NCBI GenBank assembly: GCA_963791945.1
Contig: CAWBUD010000002.1
Coordinates: forward strand, 248,001 to 312,000
Source: PALSA-1003 sp963791945
GTDB taxonomy: Bacteria > Pseudomonadota > Gammaproteobacteria > Burkholderiales > Casimicrobiaceae
Direction of reading: 5' to 3'
Length of the DNA stretch: 64,000 bases
Made by a program: the position numbers and the translations under genes
Notes under the pieces: model-generated
Databases searched by the model: none
What the model was told of the DNA's origin: nothing
Seen by the model: only the letters and a program-made list of their open reading frames with translations
In this document: piece by piece, positions 32,946-40,943 of the stretch
Layout of the letters: each line of letters starts with the position of its first letter
Numbering within the stretch: the stretch's first letter is position 1

Positions 32946-33410
32946 ATGCAAGTGATCCTGATGGAAAAGCTGCAGAACGTCGGCGACCTGGGCGAAGTGG
33001 TCAAGGTGAAGGCGGGCTTCGCCCGCAACTTCCTGATTCCGCAGGGCAAAGCTAAGCGCGCAACGCCGGAGAACCTGAAGCTCCTCGAGGAAAAACGCGC
33101 AGAGCTGGAAAAACTCGCCGCCCAGCGCGCGGCCACGGCGCAGGAACGGGCCGCCCAGCTCGAAGGTGTCACGGTACGCATCACCCAGAAGGCGGGCGTC
33201 GACGGCCGGTTGTTCGGGTCGGTGACCAACGTCGACATCGTCGAGGCGTTGCAGCCGCTCGGCCACAAGGTCGAGAAGGCGATGATCCGGATGCCGGAAG
33301 GGCCGCTCAAGCACGTCGGCGAGTTTCCGCTGACCGTCGTGCTGCACGCCGATGTTTCAGCGCACATCACGGTGACGGTGGTCGGCGATACGACCGGCGT
33401 GCCGGCCTGA
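32946..33410 (+). CDS. rplI: 50S ribosomal protein L9
   Basis: The 154-residue protein starts MQVILMEKLQNVGDLGEVVK with the classic L9 N-domain (GFARNFLIPQGKAKRAT), followed by a long charged connecting helix (PENLKLLEEKRAELEKLAAQ). The C-terminal rRNA-binding domain includes KAGVDGRLFGSVTNVDI and GEFPLTVVLHADV. It is the last gene of the rpsF operon, 14 bp after rpsR, and is followed by a separate -10 box ahead of dnaB. Confidence 0.96.
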   Translation: MQVILMEKLQNVGDLGEVVKVKAGFARNFLIPQGKAKRATPENLKLLEEKRAELEKLAAQRAATAQERAAQLEGVTVRITQKAGVDGRLFGSVTNVDIVEALQPLGHKVEKAMIRMPEGPLKHVGEFPLTVVLHADVSAHITVTVVGDTTGVPA

Positions 33411-33473
33411 AGCCCGCACGGCGAGGGATCGTCCAAGCAAAGAATCGCCGGCCATAGCGAAGCTATAATCGCC

Positions 33474-33479
33474 CGGTAC
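33474..33479 (+). promoter_or_regulatory. Candidate -10 box for dnaB
   Basis: A perfect TATAAT lies 16 bp before the dnaB ATG, with no convincing -35 at the usual distance. If used, the leader would be very short (about 10 nt). Confidence 0.35.
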
Positions 33480-33495
33480 CGCGCGGTTCCCGCCG

Positions 33496-34869
33496 ATGCC
33501 TGACGATTCCCAGATCGATGCGCTGAAGGTGCCGCCTCATTCAATGGAGGCGGAGCAGTCCGTGCTCGGCGGGTTGCTGCTCGAGAACGCTGCGGTCGAC
33601 CGCATCGCCGACCTGCTCGGCGGCGCAGACTTCTATAGCGAAGCGCACCGCGCGGTGTTCAACGCGATCATCGGCCTTATCGGCGACAACAAGCCCGCGG
33701 ACGTGATCACCGTGGCCGATGTGCTGACCTCGGTGAAGAAGCTCGACTACGTCGGAGGGATGGCGTACCTCGGCGCGCTGGTCGAGAACGTGCCCACCGC
33801 GGCCAACATCCGGCGCTACGCCGAGATCGTGCGCGAGCGCGCGATCCTGCGCCGGCTGGCGGCGGCGGGCGGCGAGATTGCGGATGCCGCCTACCATCCG
33901 CTGGGCCGAAGCGTGCGGGAAATCCTCGATCAGGCGGAGACGAAGGTCTTCGAAATCGCGGAGCACGGCGCCCGCGGGCAGCAGGGGTTTCAGGAATTGC
34001 GGCCACTGCTCACGCAGGCGGTGGAGCGGATCGAAGTGCTGTTCAACCGCGACAATCCTTCCGACGTTACAGGAGTCCCCACCGGGTTCGCCGACCTCGA
34101 TCACATGACCTCGGGCCTGCAGGAAGGCGACCTCATTGTGATCGCGGGTCGCCCGAGCATGGGCAAGACCGCTCTGGCGCTCAACATCGGCGAGCACATC
34201 GCGCTCACCTCGAGGCTGCCGGTTGCGGTATTCAGCATGGAAATGGGAGCGATGCAGCTCGCCATGCGGCTCATCGGCTCGGTCGGTCGGCTCGATCAGC
34301 ACAAGGTGCGCACCGGACAGCTCGTCCCCGACGACTGGCAGCGCCTCTCCGAGGCGCTCGGCCGGCTCTCGGAGGCCGCGATCCACGTCGACGAGACCCC
34401 GGCGCTCAACGCGCTCGAATTGAGGGCGCGGGCGCGGAGGCTCGCGCGCCAGTACGGCGGCAAGCTGGGTGCGATCGTCGTTGACTACCTGCAGCTCATG
34501 CAGGCGGTCGGGGAAGGCGAGAATCGCGCGACCGAGATCTCCGAGATCTCGCGCTCGCTCAAGGCGCTCGCCAAGGAGCTCAAGGTGCCGGTGCTCGCGC
34601 TTTCGCAGCTCAATCGCAGCCTCGAGCAGCGCCCCAACAAGCGCCCCATCATGTCGGACCTGCGGGAGTCTGGCGCGATCGAGCAGGATGCGGACGTGAT
34701 CCTGTTCATCTATCGCGACGAGGTCTACAACGAGGATTCGCAGGACAAGGGCGTGGCCGAGATCATCATCGGAAAGCAGCGCAACGGTCCGATAGGCACG
34801 GTCCGGCTGGCATTCCTGGGCCAATACACCCGCTTCGAGAATCTCGCGCAGCCCGGCAGATATTCATGA
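33496..34869 (+). CDS. dnaB: Replicative DNA helicase DnaB
   Basis: The 457-residue helicase has an N-terminal DnaG-interacting domain (PPHSMEAEQSVLGGLLLENA). The RecA-like motor has Walker A GRPSMGKTALALNIGEH at about residue 218, AVFSMEMGAMQLAMRLIGS, Walker B IVVDYLQLM, VPVLALSQLNRSLEQRPNKR and MSDLRESGAIEQDADVI. It forms the hexamer that unwinds DNA at the fork. The downstream order (an accessory SEC-C/TPR gene) differs from the common dnaB-alr arrangement, marking the start of a variable region. Confidence 0.97.
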   Translation: MPDDSQIDALKVPPHSMEAEQSVLGGLLLENAAVDRIADLLGGADFYSEAHRAVFNAIIGLIGDNKPADVITVADVLTSVKKLDYVGGMAYLGALVENVPTAANIRRYAEIVRERAILRRLAAAGGEIADAAYHPLGRSVREILDQAETKVFEIAEHGARGQQGFQELRPLLTQAVERIEVLFNRDNPSDVTGVPTGFADLDHMTSGLQEGDLIVIAGRPSMGKTALALNIGEHIALTSRLPVAVFSMEMGAMQLAMRLIGSVGRLDQHKVRTGQLVPDDWQRLSEALGRLSEAAIHVDETPALNALELRARARRLARQYGGKLGAIVVDYLQLMQAVGEGENRATEISEISRSLKALAKELKVPVLALSQLNRSLEQRPNKRPIMSDLRESGAIEQDADVILFIYRDEVYNEDSQDKGVAEIIIGKQRNGPIGTVRLAFLGQYTRFENLAQPGRYS

Positions 34870-34913
34870 CAGATTTCCCGCGGCTCGCCCCGGTCTAGAA
34901 GCTTCGGCGCAGC

Positions 34914-35810
34914 ATGTCGAACGAGAGAGCAGCGATGGCCGCCGCCCGCAACGCGCCCTGTCCATGCGGCAGCGGCAGACGCTACAAGGAATGCCACGGC
35001 GCGCTCGGCGCGGCAGGGGAGCCACCCCCTGACGCGTGGGTACCGCAGGTGATGCGCGAGGCGCTCGTGGCGCAGCGAGAAGGTCGCGTCGTGGACGCCG
35101 CGCAGAGATACCGACGCGTCCTCGCCGTGCAACCGTCGAACTTCAACGCCGTGCACATGCTGAGCCTGGTCGAGTACGAGATCGGTCACTACGACGAAGC
35201 GGTCTCGCTCATCCGGCGAGCGATCGATCTTCGCCCCGATCTAGGTACGCCGCGACAGAACCTGCGCCTGCTCGAATCGCTGCCGATGATGGAGGTCGAG
35301 ATCTGCCGCGAAGCGCTGTCGCGGTTGCTCTCCCGCGTCGACCTGGGTTTCGATCCGATGCGCCTCGCGGAGGGCCGTACGGTGCACGTGATCGGTCCAT
35401 TCGGCGAAGCGGAGCGCGATGCGCTGGGGCATGTCATTGCGGCGAGCGGCTCCTCGCCTGTGAGGCTCTGGCGCGAGGCGGGACCGGACGCGGACTCGGA
35501 CACGGGACCGGATACCGCGCGATTGACCATCGACGAGCATCCGCGAGGCGGTTGGCTGATGTTGCTCGGCGCGACGGCTGCGCTGTCGGGGTGGTTGCCT
35601 GCAGCGCACGCCGAGGGCGCGGTCGTGGTCGCTACGCGTGACGAGCCTTGCCTCATCATCGATCGCGTCGACGAACTGGCTGCCGCGGGCTACGCGTGTC
35701 CAGGGCTCCTGTGTGCGACATCCGCGCTGTCGCGCCGCCTTGGCCTGCCTCCGGCGGCCACGCTGGCGTCGCGTGCGGCCTCGGACCCATCGCATCGTGA
35801 CGCCGCCTGA
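34914..35810 (+). CDS. SEC-C zinc-motif / TPR protein, short form (function unknown)
   Basis: The 298-residue protein begins with a SEC-C metal-binding motif, NAPCPCGSGRRYKECHGALG (ligands Cys16, Cys18, Cys27, His28). TPR repeats follow over about residues 45-125 (EGRVVDAAQRYRRVLAVQPS, then IGHYDEAVSLIRRAIDLRPD). The rest (HVIGPFGEAERDALGH to DEPCLIIDRVDELAAAGYAC) resembles the N-terminal Rossmann half of a GT-B glycosyltransferase but ends before a sugar-nucleotide domain. It is paralogous to the longer protein at 43975-45603. The next gene, with a WbsX domain, starts 14 bp inside its end. SEC-C motifs also occur in SecA, where they bind zinc. A glycan-related role is inferred from neighbours only. 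Confidence 0.75.
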   Translation: MSNERAAMAAARNAPCPCGSGRRYKECHGALGAAGEPPPDAWVPQVMREALVAQREGRVVDAAQRYRRVLAVQPSNFNAVHMLSLVEYEIGHYDEAVSLIRRAIDLRPDLGTPRQNLRLLESLPMMEVEICREALSRLLSRVDLGFDPMRLAEGRTVHVIGPFGEAERDALGHVIAASGSSPVRLWREAGPDADSDTGPDTARLTIDEHPRGGWLMLLGATAALSGWLPAAHAEGAVVVATRDEPCLIIDRVDELAAAGYACPGLLCATSALSRRLGLPPAATLASRAASDPSHRDAA

Positions 35811-37797
35811 TTCCGCCGGCGCGCTCGGAGACGTGCGGGTGATCGCGTATTACCGTCTTCCCGACGCCGCTGCGGGCGGCCGATCGGGAGAGGAGCTCCT
35901 CGAATGGAAGATCGCGCGCAACGCCCGGCCGCGCTTCGCGGGCCACCATCAGCCGCAGCTTCCGGGCGAGCTCGGCTACTGCGATGTGCGGGACGCCGCC
36001 GTGCGCGCTGCGCACGCGGCGCTCGCGCACGAGTACGCGATCAGTGCGTTCTGCTACGTTTTTCACTGGCCCGTGCGCGGCGCGCCAAGTGCTACGCTCG
36101 CCGAAATCATCGCGGATGACCGCTCCGACTTTCCGTTCTGCCTGTGCTGGGAGACGGTCACCTCCCATGGGGGCGTGGGCTTCGGCGCCGAAGACGAAAA
36201 GCATGCGCATCGCCATGCGCCGGACGAGAGCGTTGCGGTCGTGCGGGCGTTGTTGCCGGCGTTCGCGAACCGTCGCTATGTGCGCGTTGGAGGTCGACCG
36301 CTGTTCGTCGTGTCGTCCCCGGACCCGATCGACGACGTGCGTGCCGTCGCTGCGCGGTGGCGCGAGGAGTGTGTGCGAGCGGGGGCCGGCGAGCTGTTCC
36401 TCGCCTGCTACGGCGGCGCCCTCGGTACGTCGCCCGCCGAAATCGGCTTCGACGCGACGATCGAGGCGCCGCCGATCGGCGGGTTCCCGGAGGGGCGTCG
36501 CGAGCAGATCGCCGCCGTCACGCCCGGCTTCGACGGCGACGCCCGGAACTACCGCATCTACGTAGCGCAGATGCTTCTTTCGCCGCGGCCGACGCATCCG
36601 ATGTTCCGCTGCGTCATGCCCGGTTGGGACGCCACGGCGCGGGAGGGGGACCTGGCGCGGATATTCGTCAACTCCAACGCCGAGACCTTCGGCTTCTGGG
36701 CCGAACGCGTCGTCGATCTCGTCCGGCTGCGCTTCGCCGGCGACGATCGGCTCATCTTCGTTCGCGCCTGGAACGAATGGGATGCGGGCTGTCATCTCGA
36801 GCCCGACGCGCACTATGGACGGGCCAATCTTCGCGCTCTGCGCGCTGCGGTGGTTCGACCTGCCCGGCGTGCACCGGAGCGGCCTTCGCCCCAGGCGCTT
36901 CGCGCATGGGCAGACGGCAGCGAGTTTGCCGCGGCGAAGGTCGTCCGGTCGACCGCCCACGAGCCGCCGGACAGATCGGGGCCTCGCGTCTCGGTGGTGA
37001 TGCCCGCCTATAATCACCAGCGCTACGTCGCAGCGGCGCTCGACTCGGTCATCGCCCAGACGCACGCGAACCTCGAGATCATCGTCGTGGACGATGGCTC
37101 AACCGACGCGACCGGCGCGATCCTCGACGACTATGCCGCCCGGTGCGGGAGTCACCCGCTGACCGTGGTGCACCAGGCCAACGCCGGCGCGCACGAGGCG
37201 CTCAACCACGGCCTGGCGCTTGCCCGCGGCGAGATTGTCGCACTGATGAACTCCGACGACCTGTACGCTCCGGACCGGCTCGAGCGCGTCATCGAGCAGA
37301 TGGATAGGCGCGGCGCGGGGCTGGGTTTCTCGGTTACGCGGTTCATCGACGACGAAGGGCGCGACGTCGGCTCGACCGATCCCTACGTGAAGCAGCTCAG
37401 CAAGGCGATCGCCGACGCGACCAAGGCGCCGGATCCGCTGTACGTTCTGGTCTACAACAACATTGCGATCTCGACCGGCAATTTCGTATTTCGCCGCGAG
37501 CTCCTGGAGCGCACCGGCGGCTTCTGCGCCATGCAGGTGTGCCACGACTGGGATTTCCTGCTTGCGGCGAGCTACGTGGCGCCGCTGGCCATGGTCGACG
37601 CGCCGCTGTATCTCTACCGATTGCACGGGACGAACACTTTCGCGCGTGCGCGGGTGCAGGCTGCGTTCGAGCTGGAACAGCTCCTGTCGGGATTCTTCGC
37701 CCGCATCGGCGAGCACCCGCTGCTGCAGGATCCGGCCCGCGCGGCGCACTTCCGCGATCACGTCCGCGCCATGGGCCTGAGCGGCTATCTGCGGTAA
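35797..37797 (+). CDS. Fused WbsX-domain / family 2 glycosyltransferase
   Basis: The 666-residue protein starts at GTG 35797, 14 bp inside the previous gene. An upstream ATG in frame would add 53 Arg-rich residues that look non-coding. Residues about 10-360 are a WbsX (GH99-like) domain: VRVIAYYRLPDAA, RFAGHHQPQLPGELGYCDVR, FCYVFHWPVRG, HPMFRCVMPGWDATAREGD and FVRAWNEWDAGCHLEPD. Residues about 395-560 are a GT-A family 2 domain: RVSVVMPAYNHQRYVAAALD, IIVVDDGSTDATG, GEIVALMNSDDLYAPDRLE and CHDWDFLLAASYV. It probably builds or modifies an O-antigen-like or other surface glycan. Fusion of both activities in one chain is unusual. Confidence 0.85.
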   Translation: MTPPDSAGALGDVRVIAYYRLPDAAAGGRSGEELLEWKIARNARPRFAGHHQPQLPGELGYCDVRDAAVRAAHAALAHEYAISAFCYVFHWPVRGAPSATLAEIIADDRSDFPFCLCWETVTSHGGVGFGAEDEKHAHRHAPDESVAVVRALLPAFANRRYVRVGGRPLFVVSSPDPIDDVRAVAARWREECVRAGAGELFLACYGGALGTSPAEIGFDATIEAPPIGGFPEGRREQIAAVTPGFDGDARNYRIYVAQMLLSPRPTHPMFRCVMPGWDATAREGDLARIFVNSNAETFGFWAERVVDLVRLRFAGDDRLIFVRAWNEWDAGCHLEPDAHYGRANLRALRAAVVRPARRAPERPSPQALRAWADGSEFAAAKVVRSTAHEPPDRSGPRVSVVMPAYNHQRYVAAALDSVIAQTHANLEIIVVDDGSTDATGAILDDYAARCGSHPLTVVHQANAGAHEALNHGLALARGEIVALMNSDDLYAPDRLERVIEQMDRRGAGLGFSVTRFIDDEGRDVGSTDPYVKQLSKAIADATKAPDPLYVLVYNNIAISTGNFVFRRELLERTGGFCAMQVCHDWDFLLAASYVAPLAMVDAPLYLYRLHGTNTFARARVQAAFELEQLLSGFFARIGEHPLLQDPARAAHFRDHVRAMGLSGYLR

Positions 37798-37811
37798 GGA
37801 CTGCGGGCGGG

Positions 37812-38501
37812 CTAGGGTTTCGGCGCCGGAAAGGCCCCGTCCGGAATCGTGCGCTTCCCGGTGCGTCGATCCTCGGGTGGATCGCGGCGGCGCTTCTCGA
37901 TGACGAGCATGCTGTCGTAGTAGTGGAGCGCGTGCGTGCTGCGGGTGAAGTCGGACACGGCGAGGGAGTCGGGGCTCCTCGAGTGCCACGCGTTCAACTG
38001 GTCGACCAGCGACTTCGTGTACTCGAGGAACGTGTCGGCTCGAGGATATCCGCCGCCGTATTCCGGCCAGTAGGACGTGTGCAGATCCTCGCAGATGTAG
38101 ACGCCGTCTTCGGCGACTCTGGGGAATAGGACGTCGAACGTCGTGCGCTGCTGGCGCATCGTATGGCCGCCATCGTCGATCAGGACGTCGATGCGAGGGA
38201 CCTCGGAGGCGAGCGAGGCCAGGAAACCGGCGTCGGATTGATCGCCGATGCGGATATGGATGCGCTCTTCCGCGAATTTGCGGCACCGCGGCTTGACGTC
38301 GACGCCCCATATGGTTGCGCGATTCCCCAGGTAGTGCTTCCACATCTGAAGCGAACCGCCCTGGTAGACGCCGATCTCGAGCAGGACCGCATCGCTGCCA
38401 CGGTAGCGCGCGAGGTGGCGCTCGTAGATCTCGAAGTAATGCAGCCACTTGTGGATCATCCGCCCGGGATTCGACTCGAAATAGGCGCGCAGCTCGTTCA
38501 T
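37812..38501 (-). CDS. Class I SAM-dependent methyltransferase (CmcI/Methyltransf_24-like)
   Basis: The 229-residue protein has the SAM-binding motif LLEIGVYQGGSLQMWKHYLG, then IWGVDVKPRCRKFAEERI and the acidic segment RIDVLIDDGGHTMRQQRTTF, typical of cephalosporin hydroxylase-like and sugar O-methyltransferases found in glycan clusters. The C-terminal half includes GVYICEDLHTSYWPEYGGGY. Its ATG (38501) overlaps by 4 bases the stop of the decayed lipase gene upstream, so the two were once a coupled pair. It is convergent with the WbsX/GT2 gene, 14 bp away. The acceptor is unknown. Confidence 0.8.
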   Translation of the reverse strand: MNELRAYFESNPGRMIHKWLHYFEIYERHLARYRGSDAVLLEIGVYQGGSLQMWKHYLGNRATIWGVDVKPRCRKFAEERIHIRIGDQSDAGFLASLASEVPRIDVLIDDGGHTMRQQRTTFDVLFPRVAEDGVYICEDLHTSYWPEYGGGYPRADTFLEYTKSLVDQLNAWHSRSPDSLAVSDFTRSTHALHYYDSMLVIEKRRRDPPEDRRTGKRTIPDGAFPAPKP

Positions 38502-39246
38502 GGGCTCGGTGCGACCGGTGGCGCGGACGACATCTCCCAGGGCAGGCTGCGCGTGAGCAGCACGTTCAGAAGGTTGTCCTGGAAGTTGACGTTGCCCGTG
38601 AGGCGCGTGTGATGCTCGCAGAGAAAGAACCAGTAGGCGATGGGAATCACGCTGTCCTCGTTCTGTGGCGCGCTCGGGTCCAGGGTTTCGCGGGCGAGCA
38701 GCGAAGGCTTGGTGACGCTGCCGTCGCCGGGCTCGAGCATGAGCTCGCGGTACGGCACGCCCGGTCCAGCCCGCGCGCCGATTCCACGTTGTCCTGCCGC
38801 CAGTCGTAGGCGTAGACGTAGTAACGCCGCTCGCCCGCCCCGGGCTGAACGCCGGGCGTGCCCCGAACGTAGCCGCCGAAATCCCGCAAGGTCGCGATGA
38901 TCTTGCCGTAGAAATCCTGGCCGAGCGCCGCGTCGGTAATGTCGAACGCTTCCAGTTCGTCGGGACGCACGGCGAGCGTCTCCGGATCGAAGTCGAGCGC
39001 GAGATCGCGATAATCGCCGAACAGGATCATCCGCGCGGTGCCCGGCCATACCTCGACGCCGCTCCTGCGATCGCGCAGCTTCGATCCGAACGCGCCGGGG
39101 ATCACGATGACCGGGGTCGTATCGCTGAAGGTCGCGCCGATGCGGTAGAGACGGCCCAGGTCGGGTTGCGCCGGCTCGCCGCCGCAGGAAGCGAGCGCAA
39201 TCGCGGCGAGCGCGAGCCAACGGGCGAGACGGGGTGCCGGAATCAC
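38498..39246 (-). pseudogene. Broken LCAT-like lipase/acyltransferase lipoprotein gene with internal deletion and frame change
   Basis: From GTG 39246 the frame encodes a lipoprotein signal (ARWLALAAIALASC, Cys21) and the start of an LCAT-family alpha/beta hydrolase: TTPVIVIPGAFGSKLRDRRS, VWPGTARMILFGDY and YYVYAYDWRQDNVESARGLD. Near 38745-38779 the sense switches frame to a proper C-terminal part (VPYRELMLEPGDGSVTKPSL, AYWFFLCEHHTRLTGNVNFQ) ending at 38498. The middle, including the expected catalytic Ser region (HSMGG-type), is missing. In its first frame translation runs into non-homologous sequence and stops at 38647. A sequencing artefact cannot explain the lost middle. Confidence 0.75.
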
Positions 39247-39279
39247 GCGGGGATTGTACGGCCGCGGCGCAGCCGCTCG

Positions 39280-39363
39280 TAGCTCGGGGTGAGCGCGAGC
39301 GAACCCCGGGGCCCGCGACGAATGGGCGGTCCGGGCATCGCCCTTCGGGCTCACCCCGGGCTA
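39280..39363. repeat. 84-bp palindromic intergenic repeat, copy 2
   Basis: The ends TAGCTCGGGGTGAGCGCGAG and GGGCTCACCCCGGGCTA are imperfect inverted repeats, and GAACCCCGGGGC follows the left arm exactly as in copy 1 at 18935-19020. The CTA at 39361-39363 is the complement of the phoH stop codon, so the element begins at that gene's stop. It separates phoH from the broken lipase gene on the same strand. Confidence 0.8.
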
Positions 39364-40815
39364 CAGCACTTCGGCCGCCCGGTCTGCGAGCCGCGAGCGC
39401 TCGCCGCGCAGCAGCGTCACATGCCCCGAATGCGACCAGCCCTTGAACCGGTCGACGACGTAGGTGAGGCCGGAGCTGCCCTCGGTAAGGTACGGCGTGT
39501 CGATCTGCGCGATGTTGCCGAGACATACCACCTTGGTTCCCGGGCCCGCGCGGGTGATCAGCGTCTTCATCTGCTTCGGCGTGAGGTTCTGCGCCTCGTC
39601 GATGATGAGGTACTTGTTGATGAACGTGCGGCCGCGCATGAAATTGAGGCTCTTCACCTTGATGCGCGAGCGGATCAGGTCGCGGGTCGCGGCGCGGCCC
39701 CATTCCCCGGCCTCGTCGTCGGTCTTGTTGAGGACATCGAGGTTGTCTTCGAGCGCTCCCATCCACGGATTCATCTTCTCTTCCTCCGTGCCGGGAAGAA
39801 AGCCGATGTCCTCGCCGACCGGCACGGTGACGCGAGTCATGATGATCTCGGAATAGGTCTTGAACTCCAGCGTGGTCATGAGGCCCGCAGCGAGCGCGAG
39901 CAAGGTCTTGCCCGTGCCGGCCTGGCCGAGGAGCGTCACGAAATCGATCTCGGGATTCATGAGCAGGTTGAGCGCGAAGTTCTGCTCGCGATTTCGCGCG
40001 GTGATGCCCCAGATGTTGTTCTTGTTGTGCGAGTAATCCCGCAGCGTCTGCAGCACTGCCGTACGGCCGGCAACCTCTTTCACGATGGCGTAAAGCGGGG
40101 TCTCGCCCTTGCCCTCCTGATAGACGAACTCGTTGACGAGAAGGCTGTGACACAGCGGCCCGGTCACTCGATAGTAGGTATGGCCACCCTGCTGCCAGGA
40201 CTCCATCCCTTTGCCGTGGCGATCCCAGAAGTCCGCCGGAAGCTCCCGCATGCCGGTGTAGAGGAGGTCGGTATCCTCGAGCACCTTGTCGTTGAAATAA
40301 TCCTCGGCGGCGATCCCCAGCGCATGCGCCTTGATGCGCATGTTGATGTCCTTGGTAACCAGGATCACGCTGCGCTTGGGCGTAGCCGCCTGGAGGTGCA
40401 TCACCACGGCGATGATCTGGTTGTCGGTCTTGCCGCCGGCAAGCGAGGGCGGCAGCTGGGTCGTGATCGCCTCGGTCTGGAGGAAGAGCCGGCCGCTGGC
40501 GGCGCCGCCGCTCGCCGGTTTCAAGGGGATGCCCGCCGAGATGTCGCCGCCGCTTATCGCCACCGCCGCGGTCACCAGCTCGTCGAGATAGCGCGACGCC
40601 TGCCGGGCGTTGCGCGCGACTTCGGTGACGCCCTTCTTGTTGTTATCGAGCTCCTCGAGGGTGAGGATCGGCAGGTAAAGGTCGTGTTCTTCGAAGCGGA
40701 AGATGCTGGTCGGATCGTGCATCAGCACGTTGGTGTCGAGCACGAAAAGCTTGGGAAGGGAAGTCTTGGCGGTCTTGCTGACGTGAGGGGCGAGACGAAG
40801 ATTGCGCTCGACCAT
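39361..40815 (-). CDS. PhoH family protein with N-terminal PIN nuclease domain
   Basis: The 484-residue protein starts at ATG 40815 after a perfect AAGGAGG site; in-frame upstream ATGs are less likely. The PIN domain (about residues 15-150) shows KLFVLDTNVLMHDPTS with the first catalytic Asp, TLEELDNNKKG and VILVTKDINMRIKA. The PhoH ATPase domain has Walker A GQAGTGKTLLALAAG at about residue 297 and Walker B YLIIDEAQNLTPKQMKTLIT. PIN-PhoH (PhoH2-type) proteins are ATP-dependent RNA-unwinding nucleases. It lies alone between glycan gene sets. Confidence 0.93.
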   Translation of the reverse strand: MVERNLRLAPHVSKTAKTSLPKLFVLDTNVLMHDPTSIFRFEEHDLYLPILTLEELDNNKKGVTEVARNARQASRYLDELVTAAVAISGGDISAGIPLKPASGGAASGRLFLQTEAITTQLPPSLAGGKTDNQIIAVVMHLQAATPKRSVILVTKDINMRIKAHALGIAAEDYFNDKVLEDTDLLYTGMRELPADFWDRHGKGMESWQQGGHTYYRVTGPLCHSLLVNEFVYQEGKGETPLYAIVKEVAGRTAVLQTLRDYSHNKNNIWGITARNREQNFALNLLMNPEIDFVTLLGQAGTGKTLLALAAGLMTTLEFKTYSEIIMTRVTVPVGEDIGFLPGTEEEKMNPWMGALEDNLDVLNKTDDEAGEWGRAATRDLIRSRIKVKSLNFMRGRTFINKYLIIDEAQNLTPKQMKTLITRAGPGTKVVCLGNIAQIDTPYLTEGSSGLTYVVDRFKGWSHSGHVTLLRGERSRLADRAAEVL

Positions 40816-40943
40816 GGGCCTCCTTGTTCGGTCGTTACACGTACGATTCAATGCTAGCGGCGCTATGCGGGAAACACAAGGGATTGTGGGCGCGAAACCT
40901 CTTTAGCGGAACGGATTGTGGTGCAAAGTGAACAGACCGCGCG

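Noticed and set aside
35638..35796. Longer N-terminus for the WbsX/GT2 fusion from ATG 35638
   Set aside because: The added 53 residues are Arg-rich and out of frame within the SEC-C/TPR gene. GTG 35797 starts close to the conserved WbsX sequence.
39289..40857. A 522-codon open frame on the plus strand
   Set aside because: It is antisense to the clearly coding PIN-PhoH gene, has Arg/His-rich composition and matches no family; a GC-driven shadow.
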